Assembly (NCBI RefSeq): GCF_014199595.1
Contig: NZ_JACHNX010000001.1
Location: forward strand, 496,001-560,000
DNA: 64,000 nt
Direction: 5' to 3'
DNA from: Sphingomonas yabuuchiae
GTDB lineage: Bacteria; Pseudomonadota; Alphaproteobacteria; Sphingomonadales; Sphingomonadaceae
A model generated the notes under the pieces. That model was not told the origin of the DNA and searched no databases. It worked only from the letters and a program-made list of their open reading frames with translations. The translations under genes and the position numbers were made by a program. How positions within the stretch are numbered: position 1 is the stretch's first letter; the number at the start of each line of letters is the position of its first letter. Shown one piece after another: positions 23,803-31,894 of this stretch.

Positions 23803-24582
23803 ATGACCACCATGCTCGACATCACCGAAATTGCCCGCGCCACCGGCCTGAGCAGCCGGGCGCTGCGCTTTTACGAGGCGCGCGGATTGATCCGGCCACT
23901 GCGCAGCGAGGGCGGGCGGCGGATTTTCGGCGCAGGCGAGTTGGAGCGGCTGCACGCCATCGTCGCGCTGAAACGCGCAGGCTTCACGCTGGCGGCGATC
24001 GGACAGATGCTCGACCGGCCAAGCGCGGCGCTGGGGCCGATGATCGCGGCCCAGGCAAAGGCGGTCGAGGCGGAACGTCGGGCACTGGCCGAGACCGCCG
24101 CGCTCCTGACATCCATCCAGTCCCGCATCGATGCCGGCGAGCGCATCGACGTCGCGACGCTGTGCTCGCTGATACGAAAAGGGAATGCCATGACGACGAC
24201 ACAATGGAAATCGGTGGTCGACCGCCATTTCACCGAGGAAGAACAGGTGCATTGGGCGACGCGGATGGAGGCACTCGGCCCCGAATTCGACCAAAAGGCC
24301 TATCAGGCGCGCTGGTCCGATCTGGGCCAGCGGATCGCGGCGGCGCTGCCGATGGACCCGGACTCGGAGGCGGCACGAGGCTTTGTGCGCGAATGGTTCG
24401 CGCTGCTGGCACCGTTCCGCGCGGTGGCGTCATCGGAGATGTGGGCGGGTGCGACTCGGTTGCACGAGAATCGCGCGGATTGGGATGGACAGGCCGATCC
24501 CGGCTTTTCGGCCGATGTGTGGCAGTTCATTCAGGCCGCCGGTGCGGCGATTCGGTCGCGGGGGGAAATGCCGGAAGCTTGA
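23803..24582 (+). CDS. MerR-family transcriptional regulator with TipAS-like C-terminal domain
   Basis: ATG 23803 is chosen because the MerR domain begins directly there. The 259-residue product has a winged-helix DNA-binding domain (LDITEIARATGLSSRALRFY, then EARGLIRPLRSEGGRRIF) and the dimerisation helix (about 60-115). A C-terminal helical domain follows (VDRHFTEEEQVHWATRMEAL, YQARWSDLGQRIAAALPMDP, MWAGATRLHENRADWDGQAD) resembling the antibiotic-binding TipAS fold. Such regulators usually sense small lipophilic molecules. The nearest gene on its strand is dnaB, so the target may be only itself. A palindromic operator precedes the gene. Confidence 0.85.
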   Translation: MTTMLDITEIARATGLSSRALRFYEARGLIRPLRSEGGRRIFGAGELERLHAIVALKRAGFTLAAIGQMLDRPSAALGPMIAAQAKAVEAERRALAETAALLTSIQSRIDAGERIDVATLCSLIRKGNAMTTTQWKSVVDRHFTEEEQVHWATRMEALGPEFDQKAYQARWSDLGQRIAAALPMDPDSEAARGFVREWFALLAPFRAVASSEMWAGATRLHENRADWDGQADPGFSADVWQFIQAAGAAIRSRGEMPEA

Positions 24583-24604
24583 GTCAATTTGTTCACGCGA
24601 AGCC

Positions 24605-24964
24605 GCGACGCCGCGAAGAATGATGATGTTCGCGCGGAGGCGCGGAGACGCGGAGGGGAGCGTATCCGATCGTAAGCGATGGCGGGTCATTGCCGGGGGC
24701 ACGGGAGACTAAACCTCTTCTTCTCCGCGCCTCCGCGTCTCCGCGTGAAAAAATCTTCGCGTCTTCGCGCCTTCGCGTGAGAAATCAGCCATTGCACCAA
24801 GCTATGTGCTCGCGCGAAGCTGCGAAGTTTCAAGATTGGTTCGCGCAGAGGCGCGGAGGACCCAGAGAGAGTGCGAGGTTACTAGCCGCTCCTAAAAAAG
24901 AAGAACTGTAAACTTCCTCTCTGCGCTCTCTGCGCGAACAAGATATCCGCGCCTTCGCGCGAAT
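24605..24964. repeat. Intergenic block of imperfect inverted repeats (GCGGAGGCGCGGAGACGCGGAG type)
   Basis: No gene is present. The segment 24630-24656 (GCGGAGGCGCGGAGACGCGG core) is nearly complementary to 24723-24749 (CTCCGCGCCTCCGCGTCTCC core), giving a long hairpin with a loop of about 65 bases. Further arms occur near 24603-24618 and 24753-24779 (CGAAG-rich), and around 24840-24876 and 24917-24940 (AGAGG/CTCTG-rich). The nesting suggests decayed copies of a short mobile repeat or a strong bidirectional terminator between merR and cdd, which converge here. Confidence 0.65.
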
Positions 24965-25417
24965 TCAGCCGATTCCCAAATCCGCCGGGCCGAACGCGTC
25001 GGGAAGCAGTTCCGACAAACGATAGGTCCGCACCGCGTCGCCCTCGGCCGCGCCGCAATGGACGGGCAAGTCGCGGCCGCCCATCTGTGCGGCTTCGTTG
25101 ATGACCTGGCGACAGCGGCCGCAGGGACTGACCGGGGTGGTGCCGGTCGGCACGCCCGCAGCGTCCATCGCGCCGCCGATCACGCCGATCGCGACGATCT
25201 CGCGCAGTCGCCCCGCCGCCGAGGCGGTGGCGATCGCGACGGTCTCGGCGCAGAGCGACAGGCCGTAGCTGGCATTCTCGAAATTGGCGCCCGTGATGAC
25301 CGAGCCGTCCTCCATCAGCAACGCCGCGCCGACCGCAAAGCGGCTATAGGGCGCATGGGCGTTGCGCGCGGCATCGCGGGCGGCCGTGATGAGGGCGTGA
25401 GGATCGATGGCATTCAT
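24965..25417 (-). CDS. cdd: Cytidine deaminase
   Basis: ATG 25417 overlaps the stop of the GH25 gene (ATGA); the product has 150 residues. The zinc site is complete: SLCAETVAIATA supplies Cys and the catalytic Glu, and SPCGRCRQVINE supplies the Cys pair. N-terminal motifs APYSRFAVGAALLMEDG and GANFENASYG bind the nucleoside. The enzyme deaminates cytidine and deoxycytidine in pyrimidine salvage. It is the last gene of the UPF0262-GH25-cdd overlap chain. Length and motifs agree with the homotetrameric class. Confidence 0.93.
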   Translation of the reverse strand: MNAIDPHALITAARDAARNAHAPYSRFAVGAALLMEDGSVITGANFENASYGLSLCAETVAIATASAAGRLREIVAIGVIGGAMDAAGVPTGTTPVSPCGRCRQVINEAAQMGGRDLPVHCGAAEGDAVRTYRLSELLPDAFGPADLGIG

Positions 25418-26088
25418 GGTGTAACGACGTCCCAGTTTACGGGGCCTTCCACCCCCTCGACCCGGCGGAAATCGCTGGCACGCCACATGCGCCAGGGGCG
25501 CGCGGCATAATCGGGCTTGAGCAGATTGCCGATCGCCCAGACCGGACGGTCGAGCGCGGTGGTGATGTCATATTCGCGCTCGAACGGTTTGGACACGCGC
25601 AGCATCACCGGCTTTCGCGTATGCGTCTCGACCATCGCCACGAAGCGGGTCAGGTCGGCGACCAGCTGCGCACGCTCGGGCCGGGCGGCGCAATCGTCGT
25701 GAAAGGACAGGTCGATCGCGGTGGGCAGAGCGTCGCCCGCGCGCGGCACGAAGATGTTGAAGGCATCCGCCTGTGCCGCGGCAGGCTGGCACAGCGAATA
25801 GATATGGACCGCGCCGCGCCGCATCCCCGCCTCGGGCAGGGCGTCCCAATTGCCCTCGAACGAAGGGTCGCGCCGGTCGGTGCCCGAAGTGGCGACCAGA
25901 TAGGCGAAGTCTGCGCCGTTCGCGCGCAGCGTGCGCCATTCGACGGCAGGCGGGTTCTCGGGCAGATCGATGCCTTGCAGCGCATAACGCTCGGTCGGTG
26001 GCTGCCAATGGGTGGCCCAGTGCCGCCCGCCCGCGCTGATCGCGCCAAGGGCCAGCAGGCCCGCGCCGATTTTCCAGAGAATCGCCAT
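25414..26088 (-). CDS. Glycoside hydrolase family 25 (lysozyme-like) protein
   Basis: The 224-residue product has an N-terminal anchor or signal segment (ILWKIGAGLLALGAISAGG). A GH25-type barrel follows: LQGIDLPENPPAVEWRTLRA, FAYLVATSGTDRRDPSFEGN, TAIDLSFHDDCAARPE, TRKPVMLRVSKPFEREYDI and PVWAIGNLLKPDY. GH25 enzymes cleave peptidoglycan as N-acetylmuramidases. The canonical D-x-E pair after the D-L strand is altered here (DLSFHDD), so activity is uncertain. It overlaps both neighbours by ATGA and is probably co-translated with UPF0262 and cdd. Confidence 0.75.
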   Translation of the reverse strand: MAILWKIGAGLLALGAISAGGRHWATHWQPPTERYALQGIDLPENPPAVEWRTLRANGADFAYLVATSGTDRRDPSFEGNWDALPEAGMRRGAVHIYSLCQPAAAQADAFNIFVPRAGDALPTAIDLSFHDDCAARPERAQLVADLTRFVAMVETHTRKPVMLRVSKPFEREYDITTALDRPVWAIGNLLKPDYAARPWRMWRASDFRRVEGVEGPVNWDVVTP

Positions 26089-26570
26089 CAGTTGCGGATA
26101 TGCAGGACGCAGAGCAGCGTGAACAGACGGCGCGCGGTGTCGAAATCGACCTCGATCTTGCCGGTCAGCCGCTCCTTCAGCATCTGCGCGGCGTCGTTAT
26201 GAATGCCACGCCGGGCCATATCGATCGTCTCGATCTGTTGCGGCGTGGCGGCGCGGATCGCCTGGTAATAGCTGTCGCAGATCGCGAAATAGTCCTTGAT
26301 CGGCCGCCGGAAACGCCCGAGCGCCAGCACCAGGGTCTCGATATGCGTGCCGTCCTCGCGGTGCATATGGATGCCGAGTCGGCCTTCTTCCGACTCCAGC
26401 TTGATGCGGTAGGGCCCGGCATAGCCGTCCGCCTGCGGTCGCTGCGGCGCGAAGTAATTTTCCTCGATCAGGTCGAAGATCGCGATCCGCCGTTCCTGCT
26501 CGACATCGGCCGAGCGCCAGCCCAGGCTGCGCTCGTCGAGATCGATGGATATGATCCGGGGATCGGCCAT
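26088..26570 (-). CDS. UPF0262 family protein
   Basis: ATG 26570 begins the similarity (MADPRIISIDLDERSLGWRS); the frame continues upstream to 26909, antisense to dnaB, which I discount. The 160-residue cytosolic protein shows ERRIAIFDLIEENYFAP, LALGRFRRPIKDYFAICDSY and RRGIHNDAAQMLKERLTGKI. This family is conserved in Alphaproteobacteria and has no known function. It starts an overlap chain with the GH25 gene and cdd. Its start lies 97 bp from the divergent dnaB start, so the two share a promoter region. Confidence 0.88.
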   Translation of the reverse strand: MADPRIISIDLDERSLGWRSADVEQERRIAIFDLIEENYFAPQRPQADGYAGPYRIKLESEEGRLGIHMHREDGTHIETLVLALGRFRRPIKDYFAICDSYYQAIRAATPQQIETIDMARRGIHNDAAQMLKERLTGKIEVDFDTARRLFTLLCVLHIRN

Positions 26571-26667
26571 GGGACGGGGATAGTCGCGAAGCGCGTGCGC
26601 CGCAAATCCCCCGCTGATCGACGCAATGCGTTTTGCTCCGACGCCACTCCGCGCTAACGCCGACGAA

Positions 26668-28161
26668 ATGGCCACCCTCGCATTCCAGAACCCCGCTGCC
26701 GCCACCGAGCCGCAGCAGCTTCCCCGCAATATCGAGGCGGAGGCCGCGCTGCTGGGCGCGATGATGATCGACAACCGGCTGGCCGACGATCTGGTCGACC
26801 GGCTGGACCCGGAGCATTTCTTCGAGCCGGTGCATGGCCGCGTATTTTCCGCGATCAAGAATCTGCGCGCCACCGACATGCTGGCGACGCCTGTCACGCT
26901 GCGCCCCATGTTCGAGGCGGACGAGGGGATGAAGGCGCTGGGCGGCCCGTCCTATCTGGCGCAGCTGACGGGTTCCGGCGCGGGCCTGATCGGTGCGCGG
27001 CAGTTCGCGACGCAGATCTATGACCTGGCGATGCTCCGCGCGCTGGTGACGGTGGGCCGCACGTTGGTCGACCGGGCGATGGACACCTCCGAAGAGGTGA
27101 ACCCGCGCGCCCAGATCGAGCTGGCCGAGAATGAGCTGTTCAAGGTCGCGGCGGACGGCGGCTCCGAGAATGCGGTCAAGAGCTTCTCCCAGGCCACCAC
27201 CATGGCGGTCAAGAATGCCGAGCGCGCACTGAACTCGGGCGGCCATGTCTCAGGCATCACCACGGGTCTCGACTCGGTCAATGCCAAGATCGGCGGTATG
27301 CACCGCTCCGACTTGATGATCCTGGCGGGCCGTCCGGGCATGGGCAAGACCTCGCTGGCGACCAACATCGCGTTCAACGCGGCGCGTCGCTGGATGCGCG
27401 ACATGCAGGACGGCATCCCGCCCTCCGAGTCGGTCGGCGCCAAGGTCGCGTTCTTCAGCCTCGAAATGTCGGCCGACCAGCTGGCGACGCGTATCCTGGC
27501 CGAGCAGTCGGGGATCAGCTCCGAAGCGCTGCGCATGGGCAAGATCAGCCGCAACGAGTTCGCCCAACTCGCCGCCGCCGCCGCCGAGCTGGAGCAGTTG
27601 CCGCTATTCATCGACGATACCGGCGGCCTGACCATCTCCGCGCTCCACACCCGCGTCCGGCGGCTTCAGCGGCGGCTGAACAACGAGCTGGGTCTGGTGG
27701 TGGTCGACTATCTCCAGCTGCTGACCGGCTCGGGCAAGTCGTCCGAGGGCAATCGCGTGCAGGAAATCTCGGAGATTTCGCGCGGGCTGAAGACGCTGGC
27801 CAAGGACATGAACGTGCCGGTGCTGGCGCTGTCGCAGCTGTCCCGTGCGGTCGAGCAGCGCGAAGACAAGCGCCCGATGCTGTCCGACCTTCGCGAATCG
27901 GGCTCGATCGAGCAGGACGCCGACATGGTCTGGTTCGTGTTCCGCGAAGACTATTACATGATGCAGCGCGAGCCCAAGCGCCCGATGGAAGGCGATGACG
28001 GCAAGGTCTTCGAGGACCACGCGAAGTGGGCGACCGAGGTGGAGCGGGTGTACGGCCTGGCGGAACTGATCGTCGCCAAGCAGCGTCACGGTGCGACCGG
28101 CAAGGTCGTGATGAAGTTCGACCCGACGATCACGCGGTTCACGGATTTCGCGGGGTATTGA
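26668..28161 (+). CDS. dnaB: Replicative DNA helicase DnaB
   Basis: ATG 26668 gives a 497-residue protein, the normal DnaB length. The N-terminal domain begins RNIEAEAALLGAMMIDNRLA. The RecA-like C-terminal domain has Walker A LAGRPGMGKTSLATNIAFNA, Walker B LVVVDYLQLL with the Gln of the sensor motif, and the arginine-rich DLRESGSIEQDAD end segment. DnaB is the hexameric 5'-3' helicase at the replication fork. No intein or insertion is visible. The gene stands alone on its strand between UPF0262 (divergent) and an inverted-repeat region. Confidence 0.97.
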   Translation: MATLAFQNPAAATEPQQLPRNIEAEAALLGAMMIDNRLADDLVDRLDPEHFFEPVHGRVFSAIKNLRATDMLATPVTLRPMFEADEGMKALGGPSYLAQLTGSGAGLIGARQFATQIYDLAMLRALVTVGRTLVDRAMDTSEEVNPRAQIELAENELFKVAADGGSENAVKSFSQATTMAVKNAERALNSGGHVSGITTGLDSVNAKIGGMHRSDLMILAGRPGMGKTSLATNIAFNAARRWMRDMQDGIPPSESVGAKVAFFSLEMSADQLATRILAEQSGISSEALRMGKISRNEFAQLAAAAAELEQLPLFIDDTGGLTISALHTRVRRLQRRLNNELGLVVVDYLQLLTGSGKSSEGNRVQEISEISRGLKTLAKDMNVPVLALSQLSRAVEQREDKRPMLSDLRESGSIEQDADMVWFVFREDYYMMQREPKRPMEGDDGKVFEDHAKWATEVERVYGLAELIVAKQRHGATGKVVMKFDPTITRFTDFAGY

Positions 28162-28201
28162 TCCGCTGCGGTTGAGGGCTGGGGTGTCTAACCCCGCCCT
28201 C

Positions 28202-28289
28202 CGTTCAGCCTGAGCGAAGTCGAAGGCCAAGGGAGTCCCCCGCCGCATGGTCCGGAGCATGCACTTCGACTTCGCTCAGTGCGAACGGA
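28202..28289. repeat. Sphingomonad-type intergenic palindrome (GAGCGAAGTCGAAG / CTTCGACTTCGCTC)
   Basis: The arms CGTTCAGCCTGAGCGAAGTC (from 28202) and GCACTTCGACTTCGCTCAGT (from 28261, running to the CGAACGG at 28289) are inverted copies separated by about 35 bases. This motif is common between genes of sphingomonads. It lies 40 bp downstream of dnaB and 41 bp downstream of the convergent gene at 28330, so it may act as a bidirectional terminator. Confidence 0.75.
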
Positions 28290-28329
28290 GGTGGGGGTAG
28301 GCGAGGGGTAGGCGAGGCTTCTCGCAACC

Positions 28330-28698
28330 TCACTCCTGCGGTGCGAACAGCCAGGTGCGGGCTGCCTCCTTGCAGGTGAAGAACCGAAACTCTTCGTGGT
28401 CCTGATTGGCGCGTACCGCCTGAAACCGCGTCAGCGCGCCCGGGGTATAGACGGCGACGCGGCCCGAACGGACGGCGGGATTTTGCATCATCTGGATAAA
28501 GGCGGCGACGACCTCCTGGCTCTGGATCATCGCACCCGATAGATCGCACAGGCTGACAGGCGTGCGGCCGGTGGCGCGGATGCGGTGGACGGTCTGTTCC
28601 AGCTCGCGGGCGAAGTCGGCTATGGTGTCCAGGGTCCAGAACCCGTGCGGCGTCACTTCGAAATAGCCGCGGGCCAGGTCGACCGTCACCTTGTACAT
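28330..28698 (-). CDS. Small STAS-like hypothetical protein
   Basis: ATG 28698 has AAGGAGCC seven bases upstream, which decides against ATG 28713. The 122-residue cytosolic protein shows YFEVTPHGFWTLDTIADFA, TPVSLCDLSGAMIQSQEVVA and VRSGRVAVYTPGALTRFQAV. The alternation of strands and helices resembles STAS or DUF4279-like single-domain proteins of Alphaproteobacteria, with no catalytic residues evident. It stands alone, 82 bp after the cysH stop in transcription order, so it may be read through from the sulfur cluster. Its function is unknown. Confidence 0.65.
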   Translation of the reverse strand: MYKVTVDLARGYFEVTPHGFWTLDTIADFARELEQTVHRIRATGRTPVSLCDLSGAMIQSQEVVAAFIQMMQNPAVRSGRVAVYTPGALTRFQAVRANQDHEEFRFFTCKEAARTWLFAPQE

Positions 28699-28780
28699 GG
28701 AAGGCTCCTTCATCCTGTCCGGCGACTTGTGTCGCGGCGCGGTTAAGACAGGATGAAATGGAAGCCCGTCACGCTCCGGT

Positions 28781-29518
28781 TTATATCGCCGAAACAGGCC
28801 GGTGGATGCCGCATTCCACCTTGTCGAATCCGCGCCAGCGCCCCGCGCGCGGGTCTTCGCCGGGCTTCACCTGGCTGGTGCAGGGCGCGCAGCCGATCGA
28901 GAGATAGCCCTCCGCCTCCAGCGGATGGCGCGGCAGGTCGTATGCGGCGAAATAGCCGTCCAGCGCCGCCTTGTCCCAGTCCGCCAGCGGGTTGAGCTTC
29001 AACCGGCCATCCTCGACCTCGAACCGGGGCAGGGCGCGGCGGGTGCCCGCCTGGAAACCCTTGCGACCCGAAATCCACGCCTCGAACGGCGCGAGGCCGC
29101 GTGCCAGCGGCTCGACCTTGCGCAGGTCGCAGCAGCCATCGGGGTCGTATCCATGGCGGATGCCGTCCGGGTCCTTCGCCGCCAGCAGTGCGGGGTCGGG
29201 CTGGATCACACGGACGTCCAGCAGGCCCAGTCGCGCGACCAGCGTGTCGCGGTACGCCAGCGTTTCGGGAAACATCTTCAGCGTGTCGGTAAAGACCACC
29301 GGGGTCGCCGGATCGGCGCTTGCGACCATATGCAGCAGCACGGCGGACTCGGTGCCGAAGGACGACACCGCCGCGATCTGCCCGTGCAACTCGCCGGTCA
29401 GCAGGGTGCGCAGCATGTCCGGCGCGGGCACGCCAGCGAAGCGCGCTTCATACGCCGCCGCATCCTCGTCCGTATAGGTCGGCCGCACGTCGATCCGGTC
29501 GAGTGCACGCTCAGCCAT
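28781..29518 (-). CDS. cysH: Assimilatory APS/PAPS reductase CysH (Fe-S type)
   Basis: The 245-residue protein has the PP-loop region AAVSSFGTESAVLLHM and the C-terminal redox motif VECGIHR. The Cys pattern CC (DGCCDLRKVEPL) and C-x-x-C (IGCAPCTSQV) indicates a [4Fe-4S] cluster, which marks the adenylyl-sulfate-reducing type rather than the cluster-free PAPS type. It forms sulfite from activated sulfate in the cytosol with thioredoxin. It overlaps DUF934 by 8 bp and is the last gene of the sulfur cluster cobA-DUF2849-cysI-DUF934-cysH. Confidence 0.93.
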   Translation of the reverse strand: MAERALDRIDVRPTYTDEDAAAYEARFAGVPAPDMLRTLLTGELHGQIAAVSSFGTESAVLLHMVASADPATPVVFTDTLKMFPETLAYRDTLVARLGLLDVRVIQPDPALLAAKDPDGIRHGYDPDGCCDLRKVEPLARGLAPFEAWISGRKGFQAGTRRALPRFEVEDGRLKLNPLADWDKAALDGYFAAYDLPRHPLEAEGYLSIGCAPCTSQVKPGEDPRAGRWRGFDKVECGIHRPVSAI

Positions 29519-29969
29519 GGCGTAGCTTCCACACCGGCACGCGGGCGTCGGCGGCCTTCTGATAGGGCTGGGGGTAGAGCGCGAGCAGCTTGGTCAGCGT
29601 TGCCGCATCGACCGGCTTTTCGGGCGCGAAGCTGTCGAAGCCGCAGCGGCGCATGTGCGGGATCTGGTCGACCAGCACGTCGCCCGCCGCACGCAACTCG
29701 CCCTCGAACCCCGCCTCGCGCAAGATACGCGCCGCCGAATAGCCGCGTCCGTCGCGAAAGGTCGGGAAGCTGATCTCGACCAGCGCGATCTGTCCCAGAT
29801 GCTCCAGCAGCTCGCGCGCATCGTCGCCCGCCTCCAGCCGGACGGCGGTGGCGTTGGTCTGGCCCAGAAAGGCGTCCAGCGTCACCGCCGGTTCGTCATG
29901 CACCACATCGTCGCGAAAGCGCAGCAGCGTCTCGCCCGCGTTCGTGTTTACGGTGATGGGATCAACCAT
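29511..29969 (-). CDS. DUF934 protein of the sulfite reductase cluster
   Basis: ATG 29969 lies inside the end of cysI (8-bp overlap). The 152-residue protein shows VRLEAGDDARELLEHLGQIA, ISFPTFRDGRGYSAARILRE and GDVLVDQIPHMRRCGFDSFA, the family's core. DUF934 (sometimes named CysX-like) proteins stand between cysI and cysH in many Proteobacteria and are thought to help sulfite reductase assembly or activity; the exact role is not known. Translational coupling on both sides supports a link to CysI/CysH. Confidence 0.88.
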   Translation of the reverse strand: MVDPITVNTNAGETLLRFRDDVVHDEPAVTLDAFLGQTNATAVRLEAGDDARELLEHLGQIALVEISFPTFRDGRGYSAARILREAGFEGELRAAGDVLVDQIPHMRRCGFDSFAPEKPVDAATLTKLLALYPQPYQKAADARVPVWKLRHG

Positions 29970-31587
29970 AGATCGCTTCCTTGAACGGCTGCATGCCGAC
30001 GCGGCGATAGGTGTCGAGGAAGCGCTCGTCCGCTTCGCGCAATGCGACATAGCGGTCGGTCACGCGCTCGATCGCGTCGACCACGCCGTCCTCATCGAAG
30101 CCGGGGCCGGTGATCTTGCCGAGCGAGACGTCCTCCGCCCCCGATCCGCCGAGCAGCAGCTGGTAATTCTCGGTGCCTTTCTTATCGACACCCAAAATGC
30201 CGATATGCCCGGCATGATGATGACCGCAGGCGTTGATGCAGCCCGAAATCTTCAGCTTCAACTCGCCCAGCTCGCGCTGCCGCCCGGCGAAACGCTCGCC
30301 GATCTTCTGCGCCAGCGGGATGGAGCGGGCATTGGCCAGGCTGCAATAATCCAGGCCCGGACAGGCGATGATGTCGGAGATCAGGTCGAGGTTCGCCTCG
30401 GCCAGCCCGGCGTCGCGCAGCGCGGTCCAGATGACGTACAGGTCGGCCTTGCGGACATGCGGCAGGACGATGTTCTGGGCGTGGGTGACGCGCAGTTCGT
30501 CATGGCCGTAACGCTCGGCGAGGTCGGCCACCAGGTCGATCTGGTCGGCAGACGCATCGCCGGGGATGCCGCCGATCGGCTTCAGGCTGATCGTGACGAT
30601 GGCGTGGCCCGGCTGCTTGTGCGCCGCGACATTCTGATCGAGCCAGACCGCGAAATCGGGGTCGGCGCGGTCGACCGTGTCCGGCGCATCGCTGGCGAAG
30701 TCGGGACCGGTAAACATGGCGGTGATCCGCTCCAGCTCGGCGAGTGGCGGGTCGATGCCGAGGTCGCGAATGGCGGCGAACTCCGCCTCCACCTGCTCGC
30801 GATAGGCATCGACGCCGATCTCATGAAGCAGGATCTTGATCCGCGCCTTGTAGATATTATCGCGACGGCCATAGCGGTTATAGACGCGCAGGCACGCCTC
30901 AAGATAGCTCATCAGATGGTCGGCGGTGATGAAGTCCTTCACTTCATGCGCGATCATCGGGGTGCGACCCATGCCGCCGCCGACGAAGATCTTCGCGCCC
31001 AGCACGCCGTCGCGCGTCAGCAGCTGAATACCGATATCGTGCAGCCGCATCGCCGCGCGATCCTCGTCCGCCGCGATCACCGCGATCTTGAACTTGCGCG
31101 GCAGGTAGGTGAACTCGGGGTGGAAGGTCGACCATTGCCGCAGCAGCTCGGCCCAGGGGCGGGGATCGGCGACCTCGTCGGCGGCCGCCCCGGCGAACTG
31201 ATCCGACGAGATGTTGCGGATGCAATTGCCCGAGGTCTGGATGGCGTGCATTTGCACCGTTGCCAGCTCGGCCAGGATGTCGGGCGCATCGGCCAGCTTA
31301 ATCCAGTTATACTGGATGTTTTGACGCGTGGTGAAATGGCCGTAACCGCGATCGTATTTCCGCGCGATATGGCCCAGCATCCGCATCTGGCGGCTGTCCA
31401 GCGTGCCATAGGGCACCGCGACGCGCAGCATATAGGCATGCAACTGGAGATAGAGACCGTTCATCAGACGGAGCGGCTTGAACTGATCCTCGGTCAGCGC
31501 GCCCGACAGGCGGCGTTCCACCTGGTCGCGAAATTCCTCGACACGGGCATCGACGATGCTCTGGTCATATTCGTCATAGCGATACAT
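29962..31587 (-). CDS. cysI: Assimilatory sulfite (nitrite/sulfite) reductase hemoprotein
   Basis: ATG 31587 begins at MYRYDEYDQSIVDARVEEF; 541 residues. The siroheme/Fe-S ligands are visible as CPGLDYCSLANARSIPLAQK and ISGCINACGHHHAGHIGILG, and both halves carry the NiR/SiR repeats (GHFTTRQNIQYNWI, HDELRVTHAQNIVLPHV). The enzyme reduces sulfite to sulfide with six electrons and depends on siroheme, whose precursor is made by the CobA encoded upstream. DUF2849 precedes it by 10 bp and DUF934 overlaps its end. Context favours sulfite over nitrite as substrate. Confidence 0.93.
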   Translation of the reverse strand: MYRYDEYDQSIVDARVEEFRDQVERRLSGALTEDQFKPLRLMNGLYLQLHAYMLRVAVPYGTLDSRQMRMLGHIARKYDRGYGHFTTRQNIQYNWIKLADAPDILAELATVQMHAIQTSGNCIRNISSDQFAGAAADEVADPRPWAELLRQWSTFHPEFTYLPRKFKIAVIAADEDRAAMRLHDIGIQLLTRDGVLGAKIFVGGGMGRTPMIAHEVKDFITADHLMSYLEACLRVYNRYGRRDNIYKARIKILLHEIGVDAYREQVEAEFAAIRDLGIDPPLAELERITAMFTGPDFASDAPDTVDRADPDFAVWLDQNVAAHKQPGHAIVTISLKPIGGIPGDASADQIDLVADLAERYGHDELRVTHAQNIVLPHVRKADLYVIWTALRDAGLAEANLDLISDIIACPGLDYCSLANARSIPLAQKIGERFAGRQRELGELKLKISGCINACGHHHAGHIGILGVDKKGTENYQLLLGGSGAEDVSLGKITGPGFDEDGVVDAIERVTDRYVALREADERFLDTYRRVGMQPFKEAIYG

Positions 31588-31597
31588 GGCGGTTCTC

Positions 31598-31894
31598 TCA
31601 GATAACCCAGGCGCCGGCATCCGCATCGGCGGGCTTCAGCGTCAGGTCGGGGCGCACCGTGGGGCCGAGCGCGCGGATACGGTCCTTGATATGGGCGGGG
31701 CGGGGGCCCTGTTCGGTCGCCTCGGCATCGATCAGATAGGGCACGTTGACCCGGCGCGCGCCTTCCTCGGCGCGAAGGATGGCCTCGCCTTGTCCGCCGA
31801 CATCGACCGCGTCCTCGATATGACGCGACCAGTCGCGCCCCGTCCACCAGACGACATCGCCGGTACCCAAGTCATTGCCCGTCAACAGCTTCAT
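31598..31894 (-). CDS. DUF2849 protein
   Basis: ATG 31894 overlaps the cobA stop by 4 bp; the longer frame up to 32293 is a shadow of cobA. The 98-residue product shows KLLTGNDLGTGDVVWWTGRD, HIEDAVDVGGQGEAILRAEE and YLIDAEATEQGPRPAHIKDR, which is the DUF2849 pattern found in alphaproteobacterial sulfur clusters. Its size and position between cobA and cysI suggest an accessory role in siroheme-dependent sulfite reduction. No catalytic motif is visible. Confidence 0.85.
   Translation of the reverse strand: MKLLTGNDLGTGDVVWWTGRDWSRHIEDAVDVGGQGEAILRAEEGARRVNVPYLIDAEATEQGPRPAHIKDRIRALGPTVRPDLTLKPADADAGAWVI

Noticed and set aside
24605..24964. CRISPR or tandem repeat array
   Set aside because: The arms are inverted, unequal and irregularly spaced.
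29848..31605. 585-codon plus-strand open frame opposite cysI
   Set aside because: cysI on the minus strand has complete siroheme/Fe-S motifs; the plus frame has none.
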